A stretch of 64,000 nucleotides of DNA from Streptantibioticus silvisoli (GTDB lineage: Bacteria > Actinomycetota > Actinomycetes > Streptomycetales > Streptomycetaceae): positions 186,001 through 250,000 of the forward strand of contig NZ_JAAGKO020000004.1 of assembly GCF_027947535.2 (NCBI RefSeq). Direction: 5' to 3'. Every line of letters begins with the position of its first letter. Position 1 is the stretch's first letter. Under the pieces are notes generated by a model. That model did not search any database and had not been told where the DNA came from. It saw nothing but the letters and a program-made list of their open reading frames with translations. Below are positions 52,881 to 60,900 of this stretch, piece by piece. The position numbers and the translations under genes were made by a program.

Positions 52881-53011
52881 GGCGTTTCGGCCCGCCGGTG
52901 ACGCTCCCCGCGGCCCGGCCCGGTCCGCCGGCCCCCGCGCCGGCCTCCGCCACGCCGCGACCGCCGATACGCGATCGAAGCATCGCCCGCGCCCGGCTAT
53001 GCTGCGTGTGC

Positions 53012-53087
53012 GGGCCATTAGCTCAACTGGCAGAGCAGTGGACTTTTAATCCATTGGTTCAGGGTTCGAGCCCCTGATGGCCCACCA
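53012..53087 (+). tRNA. tRNA-Lys (TTT)
   Basis: 76 nt with encoded CCA. Acceptor stem GGGCCAT/ATGGCCC, anticodon loop CTTTTAA giving TTT, T-loop TTCGAGC. A TATGCT -10-like element lies at 52998-53003, 9 bp before the gene. Convergent with the AEC transporter gene. Confidence 0.97.
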
Positions 53088-53166
53088 GTTCTCCCTTTCC
53101 GATGAGGCCCCTGATGGGCCCATCAACACCGTTGCTGCGCAAGGTGGTTGACGGCGCCCGGACCCG

Positions 53167-54135
53167 TCAGGCCAGCAGCCAGGTGATGACGGACAGCGAC
53201 AGCATGGACAGCAGGGTCGACAGCAGGACCGCGTCGCGTGGCAGGTCGGTGTCCAGGTCGTACTCGGTGGCGAAGATGAACGCGTTCTGCGCGGTCGGCA
53301 GCCCCGCGCACAGCACCACCGCGAACAGCAGGTGCCCGTGCAGCCCGAACGCCCAGCGGGCCAGCGCGTAGGCGACCAGCGGCTGCGCGGCGACCTTGAG
53401 GGCGACCAGCGTGAACCGTTCCGTCCGGGTGCCGGGCGGTGGCCACAGCCGGCCGTGCAGCGACATGCCGAGTGCCATCAGCGCGGCCGGCACGCCCGCG
53501 TCGCCCAGCGTGCGCAGCGGCGAGCCGACCAGGTCCGGCACGTGCCATCCCAGCGCGGAGACCGCCGCACCGGCCGCCGACGCGGCGATGATCGGATTGC
53601 GGAACGGCAGCCGCAGCAGCCGCCCCCACGGCGGGCCGCTGCCCGCGCCGGCGTCCAGGTCGATCAGCACCAGGATCGTCGGCGTCACGATCAACTGCTG
53701 GAACAGCGCCGCGGTCACCACGAACGACGTGTCGTGCAGCACGTGCAACGCCACCGGGATGCCGAGGTTGGCCGAGTTGACGTACGCCGCGGCCATCGCG
53801 CTGATCGACTGCTCGGCCTGGCGCCGCCCGAAGACCCAGCGGCTCAGGGCGAGGCCGACCGCGAAGACCACCACCAGCGAGCAGCAGAACGCCAGCACAC
53901 CGGGGTTGGCGACCTCGGAGAACCGCGAGCCCGCCAGCGTCATGAAGATCAGCGCCGGCATCCCGAAACTGAACGCGAACCGGCCCAGCACCGGCTGCGC
54001 GTCGGCGCCGAGCACGTTGAACCGCCCGGCGAACCAGCCCAGGGCCGCGATCGCCCAGATGGGCAGGAAACCGGGAAGCACCGAACCCAACGGTCCTCCC
54101 GACATCGTCCCCGCACGGCTGCTTGGTGGGGACAT
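53167..54135 (-). CDS. AEC family (auxin efflux carrier-like) transporter
   Basis: 322 residues from ATG 54135; ATG 54105 is an alternative and the longer frame to 54243 is low complexity. About ten hydrophobic helices: FLPIWAIAALGWFAGR, GRFAFSFGMPALIFMTLAG, AYVNSANLGIPVALHVL (the conserved N-x-G-x-P of the AEC/PIN family) and PTAQNAFIFATEY. In bacteria, members export or import carboxylates such as malate or malonate. Substrate unknown. Confidence 0.87.
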   Translation of the reverse strand: MSPPSSRAGTMSGGPLGSVLPGFLPIWAIAALGWFAGRFNVLGADAQPVLGRFAFSFGMPALIFMTLAGSRFSEVANPGVLAFCCSLVVVFAVGLALSRWVFGRRQAEQSISAMAAAYVNSANLGIPVALHVLHDTSFVVTAALFQQLIVTPTILVLIDLDAGAGSGPPWGRLLRLPFRNPIIAASAAGAAVSALGWHVPDLVGSPLRTLGDAGVPAALMALGMSLHGRLWPPPGTRTERFTLVALKVAAQPLVAYALARWAFGLHGHLLFAVVLCAGLPTAQNAFIFATEYDLDTDLPRDAVLLSTLLSMLSLSVITWLLA

Positions 54136-54348
54136 GATCCCCCATGGGCGGTGTGGGGGAAGGGGAGGGAGGGGGCGCGGCCGGTCGGGGTGCGGGGTGC
54201 GGGGGCTGCGGCGGAGCGGCCGGTCGGGGCGCCGGGGCCGCACACCGCGCCGCCGGCGGCCCCCGCCGCCAGCAGCCTCCGCCCCCGGAGGAGCCGCACC
54301 CCAGCAGTCCTCGCCGCGGAGGAGCCCCGCCCCGGCGGAGCCGTTCCG

Positions 54349-55200
54349 TCAGCCCCGGCGGAAGCCGCCCTCGGAGTTGATGACCTGGCCGGTGATCCAC
54401 GCGGCGTCGTCCGTGGCCAGCCAGCCGATCAGCCGGGCCGGGTCCTGCGGGGTGCCCCAGCGGCCGGCGGGGAAGCGGCGGCGTACCGCCTCGTGCTCCG
54501 CGCCGGTGGCGTAACCGGTGTCGACCGGGCCGGGGTTGACCGCGTTGACGGTGATCCCGCGGTCGGCCAGCTGGTCGGCGAGCGTCGGGGTGATGGACGC
54601 CAGCGCGCCCTTCGCCGCCGCGTAGGCGATCTCGTCGCGCATCGGGCCCAGGTCCTGCCCGGAGGTCAGCAGCAGGACCCGTCCGCCGGGCCGGGTGTCG
54701 TCGTGCCGCGCGGCGAACGCCTGCGTCAGCAGCAGCGACGAGCGGGTGTTGACGGCGAAGTGCGCGTCCAGCATCCCGGCGTCCAGCGTGCCGAGCGGCC
54801 CGTCACCGCCGCTGCGGGCGTGATTGCACACCAGGATGTCGACGTGGCCGAACGCCGCCCCGGCCGCGTCGAGCAGTGCCTCCGGCGCGCCGGGCAGCGT
54901 CAGGTCGGCGCCCGCCTCGCGCACGCCGGCCTCGGGGCCGGTGAGCGCCGCGGTCACCGCGTCCGCCAGCGCCCGCGGGCCGTCGGGGTCGGCGCCCCAC
55001 GGCTGCGCGGCGTCGTGCGGCGCGTAGTGGTGCAGGAACAGGCTCGCGCCCAGCCCCGCCAGCCGCCGCGCGACCGCGAACCCGATCCCGCCGCGCCGGC
55101 TCACCCCGGTGACCAGGGCGACCCGTCCGGCCAGCGGGAACGCGGCGTCCGTTCCGTGGCCGGCGGCCTCGTGCGGCGTGCCGTCGTGTGCGGTGGTCAT
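54349..55200 (-). CDS. Short-chain dehydrogenase/reductase
   Basis: 283 residues. Classical SDR: cofactor motif VTGVSRRGGIGFAVARRLA, the NHA variant of the NAG motif (VCNHARSG), Ser in LLLTSGQD, catalytic YxxxK in YAAAKG, and NAVNPGPVDTG. The ending ITGQVINSEGGFRRG is typical. It resembles 3-oxoacyl-ACP-reductase-like enzymes of unknown substrate. Ordered with the GH25 gene (40 bp upstream on the same strand), but the two need not be related. Confidence 0.9.
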   Translation of the reverse strand: MTTAHDGTPHEAAGHGTDAAFPLAGRVALVTGVSRRGGIGFAVARRLAGLGASLFLHHYAPHDAAQPWGADPDGPRALADAVTAALTGPEAGVREAGADLTLPGAPEALLDAAGAAFGHVDILVCNHARSGGDGPLGTLDAGMLDAHFAVNTRSSLLLTQAFAARHDDTRPGGRVLLLTSGQDLGPMRDEIAYAAAKGALASITPTLADQLADRGITVNAVNPGPVDTGYATGAEHEAVRRRFPAGRWGTPQDPARLIGWLATDDAAWITGQVINSEGGFRRG

Positions 55201-55239
55201 CGGCGGGCGTCCTCCGGTCCGGCGGCGCCCCGGGCGCCG

Positions 55240-56151
55240 TCAGTAGGTCTCAATGGCGTAGCTCACCCCCGAACTCGCCGTCTGAAGGCTGACCTTGACG
55301 TCGGAGCTGGTCAAGTCGACGTCCGCGGCGCCGCCGCCGGCGGTGACCTTGACCTCGGTCGGCGGGGTCCAGGCGGTGCCGTTGTGGACGGCCACGCGGA
55401 CGGTGGCGACGGCCTCGGAGTCGCCGATCTCGTCGTAGACCAGGTGGAGAGCCCGGCTGGGGTAGGCGTGCCAGGCGTTGCCGTGCGGTACGGCGACGGT
55501 GGTGGCGTCGGGGCCCGCGGACACCCGGCCCTCGTTCCACTGGGGCATGTCGTCCTCCTCGGGGGGTGTGGTGCTGGTCGGGGTGCCGGCCGCCCAGGCG
55601 CGCAGGGCGGCCGCGTCGGGGAAGTCGGCGACGTCGCGGTCGACCCCGCCGGCGGCGGAGTACTGGTGGAAGGTCCACGGGTGCCGGATGCGGGGGTGGC
55701 CGGCCGTCGTCGTGTCGGCGATCCACAGGAAGTCGCCGCAGTCGGAGTCGGTGTCCACCGTCGTCCAGTTGTTGCGGTCCGAGTACAGGCCGACGCGGTG
55801 GCGCGGGGCCTTGGACTTCACGTGCGCGAGCCAGGTCTTCTTGTACGCGCGCGCCTGTGCGGCGGTGACCTTCTGGCCGTACCACTCCCAGTCCAGCGCG
55901 ATCAGGTCGCCGGCCGCGAGGTCGAGCTGTCCCAGGAAGTGATCGGCCTCGCTCACCGGCGAGTTGGCGATGTGCGGATAGTGGTAGTACCCGGTCGTGA
56001 GTCCGGCCTGCCGCGCCGTCGTGCGCTGCCCGGGCAGTTTCGGGTTGACGTACGACAGCCCCTCGGTGACCTTGACGAAGACGAAGCCGAGCCCGGCCGT
56101 CGGAAAATCGGCAGCCTGGTAGGAGCTCACGTCCACACCACGCACGGTCAT
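55240..56151 (-). CDS. GH25 (muramidase) family lysozyme-like protein without signal peptide
   Basis: 303 residues from ATG 56151, with AAAGGAGG 8 bp upstream. N-terminal GH25 domain: GVDVSSYQ (Asp at strand 1), FVFVKVTEGLSYVNP, and the acidic pair in LIALDWEWYG; end near ADFPDAAALRAWA (about residue 190). After a Thr/Pro linker a second beta-rich domain begins at MPQWNEGRVS. No signal peptide is present, as in phage endolysins. It may be a prophage remnant or exported by another route. It faces away from the riboswitch-controlled gene. Confidence 0.88.
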   Translation of the reverse strand: MTVRGVDVSSYQAADFPTAGLGFVFVKVTEGLSYVNPKLPGQRTTARQAGLTTGYYHYPHIANSPVSEADHFLGQLDLAAGDLIALDWEWYGQKVTAAQARAYKKTWLAHVKSKAPRHRVGLYSDRNNWTTVDTDSDCGDFLWIADTTTAGHPRIRHPWTFHQYSAAGGVDRDVADFPDAAALRAWAAGTPTSTTPPEEDDMPQWNEGRVSAGPDATTVAVPHGNAWHAYPSRALHLVYDEIGDSEAVATVRVAVHNGTAWTPPTEVKVTAGGGAADVDLTSSDVKVSLQTASSGVSYAIETY

Positions 56152-56427
56152 GCCTGTCGCCTCCTTTCCGTGCTGCGCCGTTCGGAACGGGTTGCCCACC
56201 AGGGGAGATTCCCCGAGTTCGGGCCGCCAACCAACCGACACGCTACGGAAAGTGACGAAACGTCGGCCAGGGCGGGGGCGGTCGAGGCATCCGGGGGGAG
56301 TGCGCCGGGAACCGGGGGCGCGCGGCGCGCGTGGAGGCTCAGGACGGGCGTGAGCAAGGAGACACGACGTGCGGGTGTGGTTTTTGGGCGTACGGCTTGG
56401 AAAGAGCGCCCGATGTCTATTACCGTT
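56152..56427. other. GH25-M23-like divergent spacer
   Basis: The first part of the 441-bp gap between the divergent GH25 and M23-like genes. It should hold the promoters for both. CCGAACTCG/GGAACGGG words and a lower-GC zone near 56380-56425 are visible but no clear -10/-35 was resolved. The rest of the gap is the riboswitch. Confidence 0.4.
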
Positions 56428-56568
56428 CGATAACGCAAGGCCTAATCCCGCGCGTTGCGGGAACCGGGGACCCGTCTTTGTGGGGTGAATCGGGCGATCT
56501 GCTGTCAAGAGAGCGCCCGTAGGAGACCTTCCTCCTCCGAACCCGTCAGCTAACCCGGTCAGCCTCAG
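56428..56568 (+). promoter_or_regulatory. c-di-AMP (ydaO-yuaA type) riboswitch
   Basis: The conserved blocks of the ydaO motif are visible in order: CTAATCCCGCG with a GCGTTGCGGG hairpin, AACCGGGGACCC, GGGGTGAATCG, AGGAGACCTTCCTCC, and CGAACCCGTCAGCTAACCCGGTCAG. It ends about 25 bp before the GTG of the M23-like gene, on the same strand. In streptomycetes this element reduces expression of cell-wall hydrolase genes when c-di-AMP is high. Not noticed elsewhere in the window. Confidence 0.92.
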
Positions 56569-56592
56569 GGAAGGAAAGGAGCACGCCTACTC

Positions 56593-57564
56593 GTGGCGTC
56601 GAACCAGTCGGGCTCGGCGGTCGCCGAAGCGATCGCACCAGCCATGCCCCCCATCGCCTCCTTCGACGAGACGACGATGATGACGTGGGTGCCCAAGCAG
56701 CGCCCCACGGTCGCCGCCGTCGTCATGGACCCCGCCGACGCCGCCGCGGACCCGTCCCACCCGGGCCTGGCCGGCCCGGCCTTCCCGGACCTCACGCTCA
56801 CGGAACCGGGTTTCGCGGAACCGGGTTTCCCGGAAGCGGGCGTCGCCGATTCCGTGCCCGCGCGGACGCCGTTCGCCGAGCCGGGGTTCACCGAGGCCGC
56901 GCCCGCCGAGCCGGCGTTCACCGATCCCGGTGAGCTGCTGCGCCTGCGGATCGTCAACCACGTGCTCCAGGCCCGCGCCGCGGTCGAGCGGGAGAAGGCG
57001 GCCGTGGAGGCCGCCGGGCGTGCGAAGGAGGCCGCGGCGCAGAAGGTCCGCGACGCCGCCGCGCGCAAGAAGGCGGAAGAGGTCGCCCGCCGCGAGGCCG
57101 CCGAACTCGCCGCCGCCGAGGCCGCGTCCCGCGCCGAGGAGGAGCGGCTCGCCGCCCTCGCCGCCAGCTACGTCAAGCCCGTCGTGTGCTGCGCGGTCGA
57201 CGGCGCCGGCGACTTCGGCGCCGCCGGCTCCCCGTGGGCGGCGTCCAACGCCGGCCAGGACTTCGCCGTGCCCACCGGCACCCCGGCCGTCGCGGTCCAC
57301 TCCGGCACGATCACCGCGGCCGGCTGGGCGGGCTCCTACGGCTACCGCATCGTGCTCACCCTCGACGACGGCACCCAGCTCTGGTACTGCAACCTGTCGT
57401 CCATGGTGAAGACCTCCGGCCGGGTGCTCACCGGCGACGTCATCGGCCGCGCCGGCGCCACCGGCAACGCCTCCGGACCCTCGCTCCACCTGGAGGTCCG
57501 CCCCTCCGGCGCCGCCCCGGTCGACCCGATCGGCTGGCTGCGCGACCACGGCGTGACGGTCTAG
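56593..57564 (+). CDS. M23-like cell-wall protein with degenerate catalytic residues
   Basis: 323 residues, GTG 56593. No classic signal peptide. An EPGF-repeat N-terminal part (about 65-115) precedes a long Ala/Glu/Arg coiled coil (about 115-190), then an M23 (LytM/lysostaphin-type) domain. The zinc site normally HxxxD reads NAGQD (N219, D223), the active-site His in the yxHLS motif is Asn267 (CNLSS), and HLHxEV reads SLHLEV (S297, H299). Two key His and one supporting His are replaced, so it is probably non-hydrolytic and may regulate partners as a pseudo-enzyme. Controlled by the c-di-AMP riboswitch. Confidence 0.88.
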   Translation: MASNQSGSAVAEAIAPAMPPIASFDETTMMTWVPKQRPTVAAVVMDPADAAADPSHPGLAGPAFPDLTLTEPGFAEPGFPEAGVADSVPARTPFAEPGFTEAAPAEPAFTDPGELLRLRIVNHVLQARAAVEREKAAVEAAGRAKEAAAQKVRDAAARKKAEEVARREAAELAAAEAASRAEEERLAALAASYVKPVVCCAVDGAGDFGAAGSPWAASNAGQDFAVPTGTPAVAVHSGTITAAGWAGSYGYRIVLTLDDGTQLWYCNLSSMVKTSGRVLTGDVIGRAGATGNASGPSLHLEVRPSGAAPVDPIGWLRDHGVTV

Positions 57565-57587
57565 CCGCCGGGACCACCGCGTACGTC

Positions 57588-57625
57588 AACGGGCCGCCCG
57601 CGTTCATTCCTGCGGGCGGCCCGTT
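57588..57625 (+). terminator. Terminator after the M23-like gene
   Basis: 14-bp perfect stem AACGGGCCGCCCGC / GCGGGCGGCCCGTT with a 10-nt loop, 24 bp after the stop. Confidence 0.9.
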
Positions 57626-58211
57626 GGCGTGTGGACGCGGCGGCGCCGGTGGACCCGGGGGCGGCTGGTTCGGCGACGGCCCAGGAGGTGCGGGCGCGGG
57701 CGCGGGCGCGGGCGACGGCCACGGCCGCGGGCGCGGTGAGGACCGGGGGCGGGCGCCGAGCTTCCCGGCCGGCGAGCGCGAACCGGCGAGGCGGCCGCGT
57801 GGAGCCCGGTGAGTGCGGCGGTGGTGCCGGGTTCGGCGGTCCGGGGCCGTTCCCGTGCGGTGATTGTGCCGGTGGTGGTCGGCGTGATTCCGCCTGGCGG
57901 CCGGTTGCGGGCGTACTGGCGAAGGCGGCCGCGTGGAGCCCGGTGAGTGCGGCGGTGGTGCCGGGTTCGGCGGTCCGGGGTCGTTCCCGCGCGGTGATTG
58001 TGCCGGTGGTGGTCGGCGTGATTCCGCCCGGCGGCCGCTTGCGCGTCCGCGGGCGGTCCCGTGGCCCCCGATCAACCCACCGGTCGCCGGCACGGCCCCC
58101 GGCACGCTCGCCGTCGCCGCGAACCCCTTCCCGTGGAACGTCGTGACGCTTCGAGGCCGACGCGGGCCGCTGCGCGCGGTGGCCGGGGTGGCGGGAACGC
58201 GGCGGTGCGGG
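57626..58211. repeat. Gene-free stretch with a 120-bp direct duplication
   Basis: Two copies of an about 120-bp sequence begin at 57790 and 57924 (offset 134). They share GGCGGCCGCGTGGAGCCCGG, then GGTTCGGCGGTCCGGGG and GATTGTGCCGGTGGTGG; they differ at a few positions. Flanks are GC-rich. Frames through them are low complexity and not coding. Confidence 0.75.
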
Positions 58212-58583
58212 TCAGTCCAGGTCGGTGAGCTCCTGGGCGTAGAGGGTGGGCAGCGGTTGCGGGCCGACGTACTGCTGGCAGGTGCAGGGCCGGGAGGCGA
58301 ACCTCACCGGCTTGCGGTCGGCGTCCCACTCCACCGGTGCCTCGACGTCCTCATGGCACTTGCCCTGCTTGTCGTGCTTGGCCAGGTGGTGCGTGCATCC
58401 GCACACCGGCTCCGGAGGCCGCCGCGCCGCCTCCAGCGCCTGCTGCCGCCGCTCCACCACGGCCTCCCGCTCCAACCGCCGTTCGTGCCGCGTCTTCAAC
58501 GCCCCCCTGACCTGAGCCCCGGCCCACCCCCCGACGACCACCACGCCCCACAGCACACCCCACACCGTCCCGCTCACCCGCAC
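58212..58583 (-). CDS. Conserved hypothetical membrane-anchored Cys-rich protein
   Basis: 123 residues, GTG at 58583. One N-terminal hydrophobic helix (VWGVLWGVVVVGGWAG), a basic coiled-coil-like helix with ALKTRHERRLEREAVVERR, and a C-terminal domain with CGCTHHLAKHDKQGKC and CTCQQYVGPQPLP. Five Cys and several His suggest a zinc site. Family function not known to me. It is the last gene with high-GC core composition before the island. Confidence 0.78.
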   Translation of the reverse strand: MRVSGTVWGVLWGVVVVGGWAGAQVRGALKTRHERRLEREAVVERRQQALEAARRPPEPVCGCTHHLAKHDKQGKCHEDVEAPVEWDADRKPVRFASRPCTCQQYVGPQPLPTLYAQELTDLD

Positions 58584-58657
58584 CCACCCCTTCTCCGTCC
58601 GGCTCCCAACGCGGCCATTATGAACACGCGGGGTGCGGCTGTCGTCCCCGGCTGAGA

Positions 58658-58822
58658 TCAGCAGTCAGGAGCGCTGGTACCCGGGCTGCCACAGCGCTCC
58701 ACGCGGACGGTGTAAGATCTCTCGGCTGTCCAGTGTCCGTCCTCGTATTCCGCGACCTTCTCTGGGCCGTTCTCCTCGATCCGGACGGTTACTTCGGTCC
58801 ACCTGGACTGAGATCCGGACAT
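58658..58822 (-). CDS. Small hypothetical protein at the island edge
   Basis: 54 residues from ATG 58822, with a strong GGAGGAGAG ribosome-binding site 2-10 bp upstream; a longer frame to 58894 lacks one. Sequence MSGSQSRWTEVTVRIEENG then GPEKVAEYEDGHWTAERSY and a Cys-containing tail. Acidic and soluble, resembling small DUF-type proteins of mobile regions. No family recognised. GC is lower than in the core genes. Confidence 0.6.
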   Translation of the reverse strand: MSGSQSRWTEVTVRIEENGPEKVAEYEDGHWTAERSYTVRVERCGSPGTSAPDC

Positions 58823-58993
58823 TTCTCTCCTCCGTGTGTAGGAATGGTTTTGGGCAGCACTCAGCCAGCCGACTGAACCAAGCGAGCGGGTCATGACCAG
58901 GACTCGATCGGCTGCACCCCTACGGGGTTATGAGGGTGCGTTGCAGCTACGGCTCTCCAAGCCGCGATTTAATATCTTTGGTACAGATACGTA

Positions 58994-59797
58994 TTACTTA
59001 GGGATGGCAGCGGCCAGGATGGCGCTGGCGGTCTCCGGCCGCCCCAGGGTGATGAGTTCTGCCGCGATTCTCATGACGTCGGCAGCGGGTCGCCGGCTGG
59101 CACTGCGCACCAGGCCCGCTTCCACCTCGGCATCGCCCAACTCCCGAAACACATCGGTTGATTCAGCAATCTGGCGGGCCGTCAGGCTGCTTCCCGCCGC
59201 CCAGATGAGCCCCAGCACGTCCTGACGGCGCCCAGCTGCCCTGTGTGCGGCTATGGCGGTCACCATCGACTGGACGGCTGCCGACGCTGTCCACTGCGGC
59301 CGGGCCGGAACGGTTCCCTTGCTGCCGTTCTGTGGCCGGTCCTCGACCGGCACAACGTTTTTTTGCCGGTCGAGGACCGGCCGGACGGCATATTCCCCGG
59401 ACGGTGTGACCTCGAGCTGCTGGGGGAGCTGGGCAACTACGGTTGCCGCTGAGAGATCGCGCCGACTGGTCCGCTTCTGAGACCGGTTGGTGCGCCTGCG
59501 GAGCGTTGCCTGCTTCCAGAGGTCACGAAGTTCCACCAGCTCCGGCAAGGGGCTTCCAGGCGGTACCACTTCTGATGCCGTCTGGTGGATCTTGTCAAGA
59601 GCCCCGAGGCGGGGCATCCGCCGTGCAGCCCGGTAGCAAGACAGCGCACTGGGGCTGATGTTCAGGAGCATCGCCTTCGCACTCTGCTTCGACGGAGGCA
59701 GTGAGTCCACGAGCCGTCGGAGCGCTACCGCGAAGGCCCGCTCCTCCGGAGTGCTGTCCGTGACGAAGTCAGGGCGGGTCTGTCCGGCCACCGGCAT
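58994..59797 (-). CDS. Probable HTH-domain regulator of the island
   Basis: 267 residues from ATG 59797 (AGAAGGGGG upstream). The N-terminal 70 residues form an XRE-like helix-turn-helix (FAVALRRLVDSLPPSKQSAKAMLLN, ISPSALSCYRAARRMP, then LGALDKIHQTA), typical of Streptomyces helix-turn-helix proteins. The middle is basic and low complexity; the C-terminal about 100 residues are all-helical (AIAAHRAAGRRQDVLGLIWAAG, FRELGDAEVEAGLVR). It faces the island's plus-strand genes across a 260-bp gap, consistent with control of them. A 19-bp perfect hairpin lies inside the coding sequence. Confidence 0.72.
   Translation of the reverse strand: MPVAGQTRPDFVTDSTPEERAFAVALRRLVDSLPPSKQSAKAMLLNISPSALSCYRAARRMPRLGALDKIHQTASEVVPPGSPLPELVELRDLWKQATLRRRTNRSQKRTSRRDLSAATVVAQLPQQLEVTPSGEYAVRPVLDRQKNVVPVEDRPQNGSKGTVPARPQWTASAAVQSMVTAIAAHRAAGRRQDVLGLIWAAGSSLTARQIAESTDVFRELGDAEVEAGLVRSASRRPAADVMRIAAELITLGRPETASAILAAAIPK
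59334..59382. repeat. 19-bp perfect inverted repeat inside the HTH regulator gene
   Basis: Arms GGCCGGTCCTCGACCGGCA and TGCCGGTCGAGGACCGGCC with an 11-nt T-rich loop (CAACGTTTTTT). The coding frame stays open through it (encoding parts of RPVLDRQKNVVPVEDRP). It looks like an inserted hairpin or recombination site, not natural protein-coding sequence. Confidence 0.9.
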
Positions 59798-59833
59798 GAG
59801 CAACCCCCTTCTGTGGGATGGTCGTTGCCTCAT

Positions 59834-60056
59834 CCTGGCTTAAGGCACTGACAACCGAGCTGCTCCGGAGCTAAAAAGGCTCAACTGTTTGTTTGCGGCC
59901 GTCAGATCCTGTTTGCATCTGCCTGTTTACACTTTGCCGCACTCTCGGTTCTTTCTGTTTGCGGTAGCCGGCGGAGCCCAATCTGACTTGTGTTGGGCTG
60001 TGTTTTTCGCTTCCAATAGACGCGTCACGACGAGCACTGAACGACGGGATCACAGG
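59834..60056. promoter_or_regulatory. Divergent island promoter region with TGTTTGC repeats
   Basis: TGTTTG[CT] or TGTTTAC occurs at 59886, 59910, 59924 and 59956, twice followed by GG (TGTTTGCGG). Spacings 24, 14 and 32. This AT-rich patch lies between the HTH regulator and the wHTH/HNH-like gene and is a reasonable operator for the regulator, which would then also be autoregulated. Confidence 0.55.
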
Positions 60057-60758
60057 ATGAACGTGAACGGGGAAGAACTGCCCTCGTGGCGGGACGAGAG
60101 TCGCGGCACCATGATCCGGTGTGCGCTCTGGCTCCTCGCTGAGGTCGGCGCGGGGAATGTCTTCACTAAGACGGAGTTGCGGGAGGCGTTCCCGGAAACG
60201 TCGCAGATCGACCGGCGTCTGCGTGACTTGCGGGACCGCGGCTGGCTCATCGGGACGAATCGGGAAGATCCGACCTTGAAGCCGAGTGAACAGCGCTTCG
60301 TCCAGCGCGGCGCCGATGTCTGGAAGCCCGGCCAGGGCCGGGCGGCGGCTGGCCGGACCGCCAGCATCAGCGCTGCTCAGCGTCAGGAAACTTTCGCTGC
60401 TGACGGTTACTTGTGCCGGGTGTGCGGCATTGCCGGCGGTGAGACGTACGAGAACGGGTGGGAGACTGCTCAGTTGGACGTCGCCCGCCGTGAGACCCTG
60501 CTGCCTGGCGGCGGGAAGCGCACCATGCTGATGACCGAGTGCAAGAAGTGCCGCGTCGCACGGCGTGAGTCCGAAGCGGATGTGGCTGGTGTTATCTCGG
60601 AGCTGGACGGACTCAGCTCCTTCGAGCGTGATCACTTCGCGCAGTGGGTGGCCGCCGATGCCCGTGACCTCAGTGTTCTGGAGCGAATCTGGGGACGCTA
60701 CCGCGTCCTGCCCGCCGAGGCGCGGAAGGTCGTTCAGGACGCCGCCAACTCCCGCTGA
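60057..60758 (+). CDS. wHTH plus degenerate HNH-like zinc protein
   Basis: 233 residues from ATG 60057. The N-terminal winged-helix part (RGTMIRCALWLLAEVGAGNVFTKTEL..., AFPETSQIDRRLRDLRDRGWLI, REDPTLKPSEQRFVQRGADVW) is the pattern of actinobacterial type II restriction HNH endonucleases. The C-terminal part keeps the zinc pairs CRVC and CKKC (CxxC...CxxC), but the catalytic HNH core has LDVARRE where LxVGHI/DHI is expected, and CN is CR. It is therefore probably not a nuclease, or uses another site. It could recognise DNA for the ParB-like and helicase partners. Confidence 0.72.
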   Translation: MNVNGEELPSWRDESRGTMIRCALWLLAEVGAGNVFTKTELREAFPETSQIDRRLRDLRDRGWLIGTNREDPTLKPSEQRFVQRGADVWKPGQGRAAAGRTASISAAQRQETFAADGYLCRVCGIAGGETYENGWETAQLDVARRETLLPGGGKRTMLMTECKKCRVARRESEADVAGVISELDGLSSFERDHFAQWVAADARDLSVLERIWGRYRVLPAEARKVVQDAANSR

Positions 60759-60900
60759 CCGGGCTCTGTCGCGTGGCGCTTCCGGGTAAATTGCGGAGCG
60801 GGGCCCGGTCTTCTTGCCGGCGGTGGCTATCCCGCCGCCGGTGTCCCCGCGAGCGGGTGCTGGGTTGGGTTTTTCGGGAGAGATAGGAAGAGAACGTCAT

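Noticed and set aside
58994-59797. The island's HTH gene as a transposase or integrase
   Set aside because: No DDE or tyrosine-recombinase motifs are present; only an HTH and a helical C-terminus are seen.
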